This document shows positions 17,314 to 26,254 of a DNA stretch of 46,119 nucleotides, piece by piece. The notes beneath the pieces were generated by a model. It was given only the letters and a program-made list of their open reading frames with translations. It was not told the DNA's origin and searched no databases. How positions within the stretch are numbered: position 1 is the stretch's first letter; each line of letters starts with the position of its first letter. The stretch spans positions 1 to 46,119 of the forward strand of contig JAQUCE010000030.1 of NCBI GenBank assembly GCA_028686345.1, written 5' to 3'. The DNA comes from Kiritimatiellia bacterium (GTDB lineage Bacteria; Verrucomicrobiota; Kiritimatiellia; RFP12; UBA1067). Both the position numbers and the translations under genes were made by a program.

Positions 17314-17985
17314 ATGAAGAAAATAATGATTATGGCAAGCGTTGTTCTGGCTGCCTTGGTATTATGCGCTCAAGCTGATGATAAAGCGGTATTGCCGGAG
17401 ATCTTGATCATTGGGGACTCCATCTCGATCGGCTATACGCCGCCGCTGACGAAGATACTGGCTGGCAAGGCCGTTGTTTCCCATAATCAAGGAAATGCGG
17501 CGCATTCGGGCAATGGTCTCGCCAAACTCGAGCAATGGCTCGGTAAGAAAGCATGGGCTGTGATCCATTTCAATCATGGTTTGCACGATCTGAAGCTGAT
17601 AGATAAGAGTGGCAAGAACAGCAACTCAAAAGAAACCGGTCATATCCAGATTTCGCTTGAACAATATGAGAAGAACATGGAGGCAATCGTCCTCCGACTG
17701 AAGAAGAGTGGTGCGAAGTTAATTTTCGCAACCACCACCCCTTACCCAGAAACCCTCGGTCCTTTCCGTGAAGCTGGTCTGGCAGAGCAATATAATAAAG
17801 TTGCTTTGAAGGTTATGGCCAAACACAAGGTCGCGGTTAATGACCTGTATGCCTTTGCACTTCCAAGACTGCAGGAGCTGCAACTACCCAACAACGTGCA
17901 CTTCAAACCCGAGGGCTCCAAGGTGTTGGCAGAAGAGGTCGCCAGGCACATCCTGATTGCGATCGGCTCTCCTGACAAATTTTGA
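17314..17985 (+). CDS. Secreted SGNH/GDSL-family hydrolase
   Basis: 223 aa from ATG 17314, preferred over 17308 because GAAAGG (17301-17306) then has normal spacing. A signal peptide (MKKIMIMASVVLAALVLCAQA) is followed by an SGNH esterase fold: block I ILIIGDSISIGYT with the nucleophile Ser, a block III region NHGLHDLK, and block V NVHFKPEGSKVLAEEVA supplying the His. The usual catalytic Asp is replaced by NVH spacing (N-N-V-H). Such enzymes remove acyl, often acetyl, groups from polysaccharides, which would suit this carbohydrate-degrading neighbourhood; the substrate is inferred. Confidence 0.82.
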   Translation: MKKIMIMASVVLAALVLCAQADDKAVLPEILIIGDSISIGYTPPLTKILAGKAVVSHNQGNAAHSGNGLAKLEQWLGKKAWAVIHFNHGLHDLKLIDKSGKNSNSKETGHIQISLEQYEKNMEAIVLRLKKSGAKLIFATTTPYPETLGPFREAGLAEQYNKVALKVMAKHKVAVNDLYAFALPRLQELQLPNNVHFKPEGSKVLAEEVARHILIAIGSPDKF

Positions 17986-18418
17986 TGCCAGTTGCTTAGG
18001 CGACTAGAAAAAGCAATTAATTGTTCTTTCCGAAAAGTTGTCTATCGGGCCTTATTACAGCTTGTTTAGCAATCATCCACAGCATAGCGGATGACTTCCT
18101 CCTCCGCGTCTTGTCAAATTGAGTAAGCGCGGAAGGAGGTCAGTCGCTATGCGGCTGACTATACTACGCACCTGATGCGACATCGAAAAGTGAAAGAGAT
18201 CACTCCCGATTCCGCTTTGCAATGAATCACCAAGTGATCTTCCAGTCCAGGATTGCTTCTGTGAAGCAATTGTCGTATACTCAACATAAGTTCGCTAAAA
18301 GGTGCAAAAAATGTGTCATGCGATAATTTTTCTTTGTTTGGCTCAGAGAGCCAACCCTGCCTCCTGATGAGAAAACTATACGGACTTTTAAAGAAGGGCA
18401 TATTAAAAGGCTATGTTT
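17986..18418. repeat. Repeat-bearing gap with CATAGCG hairpin
   Basis: No gene seen. A long hairpin (about 18078-18155) pairs GCATAGCGGATGACTTCCTC with the complementary region ending GGTCAGTCGCTATGCGG; a near-identical hairpin in opposite orientation is at 40266-40345. Downstream, 18260-18360 is a degenerate copy of the composite element of 39980-40090, with ATTGCTTCTGTGAAGCAATT as its recognisable core. Confidence 0.7.
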
Positions 18419-19405
18419 ATGGAAACAAAACAAAAGACAATCCAGTGTGAAATTTGTCCGCGGATGTGCGTGATTGCACCTGGTAAGAGCGGGTTCTGCC
18501 GTGTACGGGCTAATGTTGAGGGTGCAATTGTTTCGCTGACTTACGGCTCGCCTTGTTCGCTGGCCGTTGACCCGGTGGAGAAAAAACCGCTACATCATTT
18601 TTTGCCGGGTTCGCAAATTCTTTCGTTCGCGACAGTCGGCTGTAACCTGCGCTGTCAGTTCTGCCAGAACTGGGAGATATCTCAGGGCAAGCCCGAGGAT
18701 ATTCGAGCTTACTCCATCACCCCGGAGCAGCTGGTTGCAACAGCCAAGGAGAGAGGATGCGGCGCGATCGCCTGCACCTATACGGATCCCACTGTGTACT
18801 ATGAGTATGCGCTGGACTGCGCCCGCGCGGCCCGCGAAGCTGGCATGAAAAATGTTTTGGTCACGGCGGCCTATATCAACCCGCAGCCGTGGCGGGAGCT
18901 GTGTCGCTATACTGATGCGGCGAATATCGACCTGAAGGCAATCTCCGACAAGTTTTACCGTGAGATCTGCGGGGCAAAGCTGCAGCCAGTGCTGGATGCG
19001 CTGGTCATTGCCAAGGAGCTTGGGGTAATGGTGGAGGTGACTAATCTGATCATTCCCGGATTGAATGATAGCGATGACGACCTGCAGCGGCTCTCCCGCT
19101 GGATCAAGGAGAACCTGGGCGCTGAAACACCGCTCCATTTTTCGCGTTTTTTCCCGCAATACCGCATGGTAGATCGGGAGGCTACCCCCGCCGCGACCTT
19201 GCGCAAAGCCGGAGAGATCGCGCAGAGTGAGGGGTTGCACTATGTTTATATTGGCAACCTCATTACCGAGGGGGGTGAAAACACCTTTTGTCCGAGCTGC
19301 GGCGCCTTACTTATCGAGCGTCAGAGCTACCGCGTGCTCGATAACAGCTTGAAGCAGGGCCGCTGCCCGCGCTGCAGCACCGCTATTCACGGTGTCTGGG
19401 ACTAA
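18419..19405 (+). CDS. amrS: Radical SAM protein of the AmmeMemoRadiSam type
   Basis: 328 aa from ATG 18419; AAAAGG (18405-18410) fits this start better than ATG 18413. A cysteine-rich N-terminus (CEICPRMCVIAPGKSGFCRV) precedes the radical-SAM cluster motif CNLRCQFCQNWEIS, then a TIM-barrel (DPTVYYEYALDCARAAREAG, ANIDLKAISDKFYR, VTNLIIPGLNDS) and a C-terminal CPSCGALL...GRCPRCS zinc-ribbon-like tail. This matches the pyruvate-formate-lyase-activase-like AmrS family along its length. AmrS usually occurs with AmmeMemo (Memo/AMMECR1) proteins; none is adjacent here. The reaction is not settled. Confidence 0.88.
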   Translation: METKQKTIQCEICPRMCVIAPGKSGFCRVRANVEGAIVSLTYGSPCSLAVDPVEKKPLHHFLPGSQILSFATVGCNLRCQFCQNWEISQGKPEDIRAYSITPEQLVATAKERGCGAIACTYTDPTVYYEYALDCARAAREAGMKNVLVTAAYINPQPWRELCRYTDAANIDLKAISDKFYREICGAKLQPVLDALVIAKELGVMVEVTNLIIPGLNDSDDDLQRLSRWIKENLGAETPLHFSRFFPQYRMVDREATPAATLRKAGEIAQSEGLHYVYIGNLITEGGENTFCPSCGALLIERQSYRVLDNSLKQGRCPRCSTAIHGVWD

Positions 19406-19464
19406 AGCATCTATTCGCCGTCTGTCTGTGTGCAACGCACATACAGGCAACTAGTGGTTGTTCA

Positions 19465-20357
19465 GTGAACCGACGAGCAACTGTGTAAATTCAAGTAAAC
19501 GCCGTTGGCGAGGCACCATTGGTAGAGCCCGGTAATCGCCTTCCACTGCACCCACTGCGAATCCTCCAGCCCGCGGTGGTATGGATGCTCAGTGGAGTTA
19601 CATGTGTCGCCAGGGTAGCAGCCATCGTGTTCCAGCAATTGCAAACCCGTGGCTTCGGCCATGTGCTGGATCTGCGCCGGATGCGCAGGGTAGCGGCCTT
19701 GCCGCGGTCAAATTTTCCGCCCAGTTTTTACCGATGGTCTGTGCCGCGTACTCGAACTGCTGCGAGTGTGGCCGCATGACCAGGCTGGCGACCGCTTTGC
19801 CGTCCGCCAGCAGCGCGAGGCCGGGGCCCCAGGAGTTGGCCTCGGTGTCGTCGCCCACGTCCAGCTTGACCTCGAAGGCGACTGCCTCCGCCGAGATTGC
19901 GTGTTCGGCGTACACAGCTGTTGGGAAGAGCCATAATCTCGCCAGCTTTACCCTCATTGCTGAAGGAGGAGCGGGGGCGCAACGGGCTGACATGCACCTT
20001 CCACGCATCCGCCAGATCAGCGTTAAAACTCTCATTCAGTAAAATGCGGCCGACAAAGCCGGCACTGTGAGTTAAGTCGGGAGGGGTAAACTCCAGGGTG
20101 ACCGATTTACCCGGCGGCTGCCAGGGCATATCCTGCGGCATCCACTCTAAACGCTTCTTCCATGGAAAACGCTCGACGGTTTCGCCGAGCGTGCAACCGC
20201 TGTAGCGATAGCCATTATGATCGGCCTTCATCTCTTTGAACCAGGACTGGGCGAGGTAACTGCCAATGGGCTGACCGATCATCCAGTCGGCACCCTTCAC
20301 GAGCGGGCTTGCCATGGCCAGGCAGAGTGAGAGAGGGATAATTTTTTATGTTTTCAT
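19465..20357 (-). pseudogene. Decayed secreted glycosidase-like gene
   Basis: Three frames must be joined. From 20357, with AAAGG just upstream, the frame reads M-K-T-stop-K-I-I-P-L-S-L-C-L-A-M-A-S: a signal peptide interrupted by TAA at 20346-20348. It continues as GADWMIGQPIGSYLAQSWF to about 19950, shifts frame to KLARLWLFPTAVYAEHAISA and VKLDVGDDTEANSWGPGLAL, then shifts again to GLQLLEHDGCYPGDTCNST and WVQWKAITGLYQWCLANGVY, ending early. The last segment resembles the active-site region of secreted alpha-galactosidase-like proteins of PVC bacteria. One nonsense and at least two frameshift changes make it a pseudogene. The family call is tentative; the decay is plain. Confidence 0.75.
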
Positions 20358-20372
20358 GCGTCAAACCTTTAC

Positions 20373-21246
20373 TTATTGCACCATAAGAAATGTTCCGCGA
20401 ATGACCGGCTTCGGCTGCAGCGAAAGGTAGTTGGCCTGGATCTGCGCCCCATCCAGCAGCGTCGGGTAAAGACGCAGGATGGCGATATCACCGGCGAATT
20501 TGTTCAGTGGGCTGGGGAAAGAACAAGCTTCGTTGATACATCCCAGACCCGCGCCATCATAGCCGCTCCACTCAAGTATAGCTCCATTCGCGGTGGCCTG
20601 CGATTGTAGCTCTCCATTGACATACAGGCAGAGGTTGCTGTTCGCAATATCGATGGTAGCAACCGGATGTATGAATCCTCCCCTGCGCATAGTAGAGAGT
20701 TCACTCAGATCAAACTGAGCATCCGCAATGACTGCGGTGTTATATCTCACATACAACCTCAGGCGTGAGCCTGTCAGGGCCAGAGTGGTTCCGGTAACAG
20801 TTCCGCCGGATTCAAACAATACCTCATCGCCCTCGAAATCCTGCGGTTTAAAAACCATCTCAATGGTTGCATCTCTCTGGTTGGCATAGCCGGCAGCATA
20901 GTGAACTGATCTCATAACAGCGGTCGCGCTGCCATTAAAACGATATGCGTTGGTGATCGCCGCCATTTGATCGCTGACTGCCACCCGAGTCACACCGTTT
21001 AAGAGCCAATCAAATTGATTGGTCAAGGCGGTATTGTCGAGCGAGCCGATCGAATCTTCAAAGAGATTGTTGCCGTCACGGTCGTTGTCCGCATCATAGT
21101 TGAGCTGCACACCGCGGGTGACCCCGGGGCGCAGGCCAAGGTTGTCGCCGCTGCCGATGCTGTAGTGCTCCTGAACACGCTGAAGATATTGGCAGAATCC
21201 GTTGCTTGCACCACCCTGTTCAAAAATAATTTGTTCGCCATTCATT
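20373..21246 (-). CDS. LamG-domain protein, possibly truncated
   Basis: About 291 aa from the first plausible ATG (21246); the frame stays open to 21404 but that part reads as junk. The clear protein part starts near GVTRGVQLNYDADNDRDGNN and becomes a LamG/concanavalin-like domain: ATIEMVFKPQDFEGDEVLFE, then LYVRYNTAVIADAQFDLSEL, ICLYVNGEL-like and AGDIAILRLYPTLLD strands. No signal peptide is seen, and the ATG overlaps a -10-like TATAAT, so the real start is uncertain or lost. It may be the surviving part of a larger surface protein. A promoter with the same palindrome as the glycosidase operon lies at 21244-21290. Confidence 0.5.
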
Positions 21247-21290
21247 ATAGCAGAGCTCGCAGAGGCATGCGTGTAGTAAAGATTACTACA
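21244..21290 (-). promoter_or_regulatory. Palindrome plus -10 element, copy 2
   Basis: A perfect palindrome with 8-nt arms and a 3-nt centre (TGTAGTAA-AGA-TTACTACA on the plus strand, 21272-21290) lies 22 nt upstream of TATAAT (minus strand, 21244-21249). Palindrome, spacing and orientation equal those at 26086-26132. The site would be centred near -44 relative to a start site downstream of the -10, typical for an activator. Confidence 0.6.
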
Positions 21291-21420
21291 GGATCTTGCG
21301 GGTGCTCTTCGGCTTACTTGATCCAGCATCTGCGACGAATTTTTCCGCCCCTTTGTTTTCAACTTCAAACAGCACCTCACTGCCACCTGAATCCTGTGGG
21401 TCAAGGCCGTCCCTTGTTCT
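21286..21420 (-). pseudogene. LamG-domain remnant
   Basis: One frame reads DGLDPQDSGGSEVLFEV, close to FKPQDFEGDEVLFES in the LamG ORF next door. It has no start and stops at 21286, so it looks like a leftover of a duplicated or disrupted LamG gene wedged between the response-regulator gene and the promoter-like palindrome. Confidence 0.4.
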
Positions 21421-21421
21421 G

Positions 21422-22063
21422 CTATCTTTTATACCGCTCGATGATCTCGCGGCGGCTGCGAACATGCAGTTTGCTATAGATCCGTTGCATGTGTGTGCCG
21501 ATCGTGGAGACTTTGATATCCAGCTCGTTACCAATCTCCTTATAAGAGTATCCCTGAACCAAAAGATCAAGAACCTGCTGCTCGCGCTTTCCGAGGACAA
21601 CATCCTCTACGGGCGCTATGTCATGCTGCCGGGGAGGTGGCTGTTGGAAGAAGTCGATTACTTTACGCGCAATCGTCCGGCTCATCGGCACCCCGCCCGC
21701 GCGGATCTCGCGCACCGCCTCCAGCAGCTTGGCCGGCATCACCGGCTTGACCAGATAGCCATGCGCGCCAGCCCCCAACGCGTTGAAGATTGTATCCGTA
21801 TCCTGAAAGACCGTCAGCATGATGATCTGTGTCCCGGGAAGTTGCGGCGCCAGCTGGGCCACGCACTCAACACCGCTTATATCCGGCAGGTTGACATCCA
21901 TGATTAGGACATCAGGTTTTAACCGCGGCACTTCATCAATCGCCGTCTGCCCGTTCGCGAAAACACCCACACACTCAAAATCTTTTTCTTTTGAGAAAAC
22001 CTCACTGATCGCACACCGGAGCCGTGCGTCATCCTCCACCATTGCTATTCTAATAACCGACAT
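21422..22063 (-). CDS. NarL/LuxR-family response regulator
   Basis: 213 aa. A receiver domain (residues 1-120) has the acidic pair in MVEDDARLR, phospho-acceptor Asp in VLIMDVNLPDISG, conserved Thr in IIMLTVFQD and Lys in YLVKPV. A C-terminal LuxR-type helix-turn-helix follows (LGKREQQVLDLLVQGYSYKE, then VSTIGTHMQRIYSKL). It is the transcriptional output partner of the histidine kinase whose gene ends 8 nt upstream. The shared operon with a glycosidase suggests sensing of a carbohydrate. A plausible binding site is the palindrome found upstream of the glycosidase and LamG ORFs; this is inference. Confidence 0.93.
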   Translation of the reverse strand: MSVIRIAMVEDDARLRCAISEVFSKEKDFECVGVFANGQTAIDEVPRLKPDVLIMDVNLPDISGVECVAQLAPQLPGTQIIMLTVFQDTDTIFNALGAGAHGYLVKPVMPAKLLEAVREIRAGGVPMSRTIARKVIDFFQQPPPRQHDIAPVEDVVLGKREQQVLDLLVQGYSYKEIGNELDIKVSTIGTHMQRIYSKLHVRSRREIIERYKR

Positions 22064-22071
22064 AAAACCTT

Positions 22072-23811
22072 TTATTGCAGGGTTGACCTATCAGCCGCCC
22101 CAGTTATTTCCTGCGCCAACGAAACCGTAAATGTCACACGCGTGCCTTGCCCCGGCTCGCTCCACAGCTCGAAGCGTCCGGCACTCTCTTCCATGCGTCG
22201 ACGCATATTGGCCACACCGTTACGGGTGCCGTCTTTCGTTAAACAACCTGGGTCAAACCCTACTCCGTTGTCTTCGACCGTGATGGCTAATTCAACGGTA
22301 TTTACCCTGACCCGCAACCATAAGAGATCGGCCTTTGCATGTTTAGCCGCATTGCAAATCGCCTCTTTGACCGCCATAAACAGACTGTGCCGCATTGCGC
22401 CAGCCAGGATCACGTCAGGTAACTCGCGCTGAACATCAAACCGGAAACGAAGGCCTGCCATGTCGAGATAATGCTCCGCGCATTGGGTCAGATAGTTGAC
22501 AAACCGTTCAACCGTATCATTCGCCGGATTGACCGCCCAGACAATTTCGTCGACAGCGCGCACCAACTCCATCGCTGTTTGGCAGACGGATTGTATGCGC
22601 TGTCCGGTTTCCGGCGAAACGCAATTGCAGCACTCCCGATAAATCGAGTCGCTCTGCATGGCGATCGCGCTCAGCCCTGCCCCCATCTCGTCGTGCAGGT
22701 CGCGTGCAATGCGGATACGTTCGCACTCAAGTGCCTGCTCATACTTCATGGCCGCCACACAGCGGCGCACACGTGCGGCCTCTGTTGCCCGCGCAAGCAG
22801 TGCGGCACCCGCGATCCCCAACGCTAAGAGCACCAGCCAAAATTCGCCGCGCCGATAAAGCGCGGGAACGATAGTGATCGGCAGCGCGCACTCCACCCCG
22901 GTTGCCTCGCCGTTTGGCCGGAAGGCTGCCACGCGGAAGGTGTATGTCCCCGGCTTCAGATCAGCGTAGCGCGCTTCGCCCGGCCCGCTGGAACCAATGC
23001 TGTGCGCAATCCGCCACTCCACTGTCAACCAGTCACCTGGCATCACCGGTACAACATGCGCGGGCTTCAAAGACCAATTCCCGTAATTAATCGCGTCGTC
23101 ATCACGGAGCACGAGGATCGGATGCAACAGGGGCGAGCGCCGTACACCTAATTGGGCTATGTCAATTACCGACCCTTCGCTCATCCAATAGGAGCGCAGG
23201 TCGTGCGGATTGTGCGTATCCATACCTTGCCCAAACCCTAAATCATAGATCGTCGGCCTCGCATCACCGTGGCGCTCCACCGCAAGCCGGACCGCGTCAA
23301 TGCCAATCACTCCTACCCCGACATTGTCGCCATGGGTCACAAACGCGATCTTGACGCTGTCCGCCCGCTCCGGCACCTCAATCTCTTTGCGGCACGCGAG
23401 ATACTCGGAGGTTTCCACACTCCCGCTCCAGCCCGCTGTCTCACCCTCCAGAAAATACTCCTGTTGAAAAATGATCTGCCCGCTGGTCTGGAAGTGCAGC
23501 AGCACCCGCATCTTCAACGGCAGGTCATGCCAGCTGCTGTCATATCCTTCCAGCCGATAGCGCAAGCGCGCGGCTGGGCGATTGCGGAAAGGGCTCTCCG
23601 TAAACCTGAACACAATCGAGTGCGCTGATTCCTGGACACGCAACGGGCTCAAGGCCCCGCCCTCACTCTCCTGTATCGCCATGTGCGCCGCTGCCTTGTT
23701 GTCCACAAGCACATCGGTTATAACAACTCCACCCCGCAGCTTGCCCCAGCCGAGCGAGGCTAGCATGATCAGAGCGTATCGCCGCCCTCCGGGTGACCAG
23801 GTTGTTTTCAT
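22072..23811 (-). CDS. Sensor histidine kinase, HisKA_3 type, with split Y_Y_Y domain
   Basis: 579 aa. A hydrophobic N-terminus, an extracytoplasmic region (about 30-325), one transmembrane helix (EFWLVLLALGIAGAALLA), then a HisKA_3 domain with phospho-accepting His (ERIRIARDLHDEMGAGLSAI) and a HATPase_c domain (EAICNAAKHAKAD, VEDNGVGFDP). The sensor part opens like a Y_Y_Y domain (ARLRYRLEGYDSSWHDLP) and closes like one (YADLKPGTYTFRVAAFRPNG). Between them lies a roughly 170-residue jelly-roll-like insert (AGWSGSVETSEYLACRKEIE, VGVIGIDAVRLAV). The beta-propellers usual in such carbohydrate sensors are missing. It lies between the glycosidase and the response regulator on one strand. Confidence 0.88.
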   Translation of the reverse strand: MKTTWSPGGRRYALIMLASLGWGKLRGGVVITDVLVDNKAAAHMAIQESEGGALSPLRVQESAHSIVFRFTESPFRNRPAARLRYRLEGYDSSWHDLPLKMRVLLHFQTSGQIIFQQEYFLEGETAGWSGSVETSEYLACRKEIEVPERADSVKIAFVTHGDNVGVGVIGIDAVRLAVERHGDARPTIYDLGFGQGMDTHNPHDLRSYWMSEGSVIDIAQLGVRRSPLLHPILVLRDDDAINYGNWSLKPAHVVPVMPGDWLTVEWRIAHSIGSSGPGEARYADLKPGTYTFRVAAFRPNGEATGVECALPITIVPALYRRGEFWLVLLALGIAGAALLARATEAARVRRCVAAMKYEQALECERIRIARDLHDEMGAGLSAIAMQSDSIYRECCNCVSPETGQRIQSVCQTAMELVRAVDEIVWAVNPANDTVERFVNYLTQCAEHYLDMAGLRFRFDVQRELPDVILAGAMRHSLFMAVKEAICNAAKHAKADLLWLRVRVNTVELAITVEDNGVGFDPGCLTKDGTRNGVANMRRRMEESAGRFELWSEPGQGTRVTFTVSLAQEITGAADRSTLQ

Positions 23812-23844
23812 CAGTTTTTCTTTTCCACAGTCATGGTTTTTCTC

Positions 23845-24192
23845 TCACTTGGCTGAATAAAAACGGATAAACCGGTTCTGACGCGCGCCCAGCGTAAGGC
23901 TCACTGTGGAACGTGCTCCCTGCGCTGGCTCGGCGGCGGCGACAGACTCAATCAGCCCGGTTGCCGGATCCCATATCTCCGCCGAACCGGTTGCGAGAAA
24001 GTTGAACTCGCCCGTCACCTCGCGCTTTGCATGGTTGTTGACCAGGAAGAAAAGCTCGCCATCCTTTAACCGGCGGTGGTGGTAATAGATATCCTCGGTT
24101 GCCGGGGCGATGGTCAGCGCCGCCGTGCCGGCCAGTGACAGCGCCTGGCGCAGAGCGGCTCCATCTGAGAGTTGCTTGAAGCCCGTGGCTTT
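23845..24192 (-). pseudogene. Glycosidase C-terminal part, out of frame
   Basis: The frame here reads KATGFKQLSDGAALRQALSL and later DGELFFLVNNHAKREVTGEF, IWDPATG and ARQNRFIRF, a typical C-terminal beta-sandwich of a large glycosidase. It continues the upstream ORF if one base is added to the A-run (T-run on the plus strand) at 24190-24194. As it stands it has no start of its own. It is listed apart from the N-terminal ORF so both pieces are recorded. Confidence 0.75.
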
Positions 24193-26054
24193 TTGAGAGC
24201 TTCCGCCCGCTCCTGCCATACGCTCAAGGGGCCCGCGTCGGAACGGTGCTGTAAGCCGCCGCGGTATGCGATAACCGTGCCGCCGCTCTCGGCAAAACAA
24301 CAGAGACGGTCGAGTGACTCGAGCGAGAGTGCGGTCACTCCGGGCAGAATGATCACGCTGTAGGCACTCTGCCCAAAAACAATCTTCTCGCCTATATGCG
24401 CGCTGCACAGAACCTCCTCGTCCAGATAGTCAAAGTCGCGGGGGCCTGCCAGGGTCTGGAATGACGCTTCACGCCAGGCATCGTCCACCAGCTTGGCCTC
24501 AGGGTTGTCAGCCAGAAAACCTATGTGCCGCGCCATGGGCTTGAAGCCTGCCCAGAGCGAGGCGCTCGGGTAGAGTATCGCCACGTCCGTTGCAAAACGC
24601 CCCTGGGTTAAGAGATAGTTCATGCGCCCCACAGTATCGTTCAACACTCCCAGCTCCGCGTCATCATAAGTGTCCTGCACCGAGATCGTGGTCAAGGCGT
24701 TAACCCCCAGCACCGCCTGCCAGGCATAGTGGGCAATCACCTCTTCAATGGTTGTCGGACGCTTCACAAAACAGAATGACTCTGACATCACCCTGGTTCT
24801 GTCAAACAGGTGGGCAACTGAGCTGGCCAGCTTGGGTGTGACCGCTCCGCCCTCAGTGTGCGCACCGCTGGTACGCCCGTAGTTACAGCCCAGAACATCA
24901 ATGCCCGGCCAGGTAATCGCTTTGAAAGAGGGGAAGACGCTGCCATAAAAGCTGGCATGATAGATCAGCGACTCTTCCCAGAGCAGGTGCGCCACCGAAA
25001 TCACGCCGTTCGCCGCGCACCAATCGCTTATCTGTTTAAAGTACGCGTCCGCAATCTGATGCGAGATCAGCGAGTAGAAGTCGCTGCGCTTGCGCACCGT
25101 AGCGGACATATCATCCTCAAAAATTGCGGGCAGTGCTTCGCGGATATCGTAACCATAGCGACTCTTGAAAAGCGCCGGCAGGCCGTGATACCAGGCCACC
25201 GCAGGTGAGGGGTAGCTGACCTTTGTATCGCCCAAGTAGCCGCTCATGAGCGAGACTTCGTCGCCGAAGAACGCCTTGACAGTTGTGCCGAAGTGGCTGC
25301 CGCACTCGCGTTTGTAGGCCTCATAGGTTACATCAATAAAGCGCCTGGTCGCTGCCGGATCCAGCGCATTGGGGAAGGGTTTGCCGCCTGTGATCGGCGC
25401 GTGTGTGCCGTCATACAGCCGGTTCTGCACGAACGCCACCAGCCGCCAGTTGGGCGGATCGGCCGGCAGCGTGACTGTCAGAGTGCTGTTTGCAACCTGA
25501 GCTGTCAGATCCAGCGGCATTGCCTCCACCCAGCGCAGATCCTGATCCAGCGGCATTGCCGCCACGTAGAAGGGGGTGCCGGCTGGCAGCTGCCACTGCG
25601 TCTGCTGCCGCTCGCCCGGTGCTTCAACCCGCACCACGAGCGAGGTGTAGAACAGACCCTGCGCCTCAAATTCAGGGTGATCTTTCAAGGTCAATCCGCC
25701 CGCGCGCCCACTCGGGTAAAACTGCTCATCGTAGATCCAGGAGATCAGCTCGCGCTCTTTCAGCGCCTCCATTGTCTCCCGGAACTTGCCCCATCCATCA
25801 ACATTCTGCAGATAGGGGGAGCCATGCACGGATGAGTGGAGTCCGCCCCAACGACCTTTGGCCAGTTTCTCAGCGCGTTCAGCGGGGGGGCCTCTGAAGT
25901 TCCTGCCCTCCATCGGCAGGGCGCGATAGGCAGCCGCGGGATTGGCGAACCCCTTTTTCAAAGGATCATCCGCTGATGATTTGCCCGAGCACTGTAGAGC
26001 GGCAAGCAAGCACATGCCTGCCACCCAACTCCTTTTTTTATTAAAAATCTCCAT
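24114..26054 (-). CDS. Large secreted glycosidase (GH106-like), frameshifted
   Basis: 646 aa from ATG 26054, chosen for GAGGAAAG about 7 nt upstream; earlier in-frame starts lie within the promoter. The signal peptide ends near LLAALQCSGKSSA. Family-like blocks are WIYDEQFYPSGRAGGLTLKD, KAFFGDEVSLMSGY, AYFKQISDWCAANGVISVAH, WPGIDVLGCNYGR, MSESFCFVK and AILYPSASLW. This resembles large GH106-like (alpha-L-rhamnosidase or related) enzymes of Bacteroidetes and PVC bacteria, with an incomplete barrel plus C-terminal domains. The frame breaks at an A5 run (24190-24194), after which about 26 foreign residues are added. Either the gene is newly inactivated or the sequence has a one-base error. It is probably first in an operon with the kinase and regulator. 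Confidence 0.7.
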   Translation of the reverse strand: MEIFNKKRSWVAGMCLLAALQCSGKSSADDPLKKGFANPAAAYRALPMEGRNFRGPPAERAEKLAKGRWGGLHSSVHGSPYLQNVDGWGKFRETMEALKERELISWIYDEQFYPSGRAGGLTLKDHPEFEAQGLFYTSLVVRVEAPGERQQTQWQLPAGTPFYVAAMPLDQDLRWVEAMPLDLTAQVANSTLTVTLPADPPNWRLVAFVQNRLYDGTHAPITGGKPFPNALDPAATRRFIDVTYEAYKRECGSHFGTTVKAFFGDEVSLMSGYLGDTKVSYPSPAVAWYHGLPALFKSRYGYDIREALPAIFEDDMSATVRKRSDFYSLISHQIADAYFKQISDWCAANGVISVAHLLWEESLIYHASFYGSVFPSFKAITWPGIDVLGCNYGRTSGAHTEGGAVTPKLASSVAHLFDRTRVMSESFCFVKRPTTIEEVIAHYAWQAVLGVNALTTISVQDTYDDAELGVLNDTVGRMNYLLTQGRFATDVAILYPSASLWAGFKPMARHIGFLADNPEAKLVDDAWREASFQTLAGPRDFDYLDEEVLCSAHIGEKIVFGQSAYSVIILPGVTALSLESLDRLCCFAESGGTVIAYRGGLQHRSDAGPLSVWQERAEALKKPRASSNSQMEPLCARRCHWPARRR

Positions 26055-26085
26055 GTTTTGCTTTCCTCTTTCCATTTTGCCACTC

Positions 26086-26132
26086 ATTTTACCAGAACCT
26101 GTGGCAACCCGCATGTAGTAAAGATTACTACA
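26086..26132 (-). promoter_or_regulatory. Operator-like palindrome and -10 of the glycosidase operon
   Basis: A perfect 8-3-8 palindrome (TGTAGTAA-AGA-TTACTACA, 26114-26132) is followed on the minus strand, after 22 nt, by TAAAAT (26086-26091). The expected start site lies about 25 nt before the ATG at 26054. The same palindrome and spacing occur at 21244-21290. The position suggests an activator site replacing the -35 box, and the operon's own NarL-type regulator is the obvious candidate. Confidence 0.65.
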
Positions 26133-26254
26133 AAAACTCCTTCTTTTCTGCTTGTGTTTTGATAAAGCGGGAACTATAGTTGCGTAAGTGTAATTTGGTA
26201 GTCATAAACGAAAGCTGCAACAAGGCAGTTTTGTCTCTGCCAAAGGAGGAAGCG

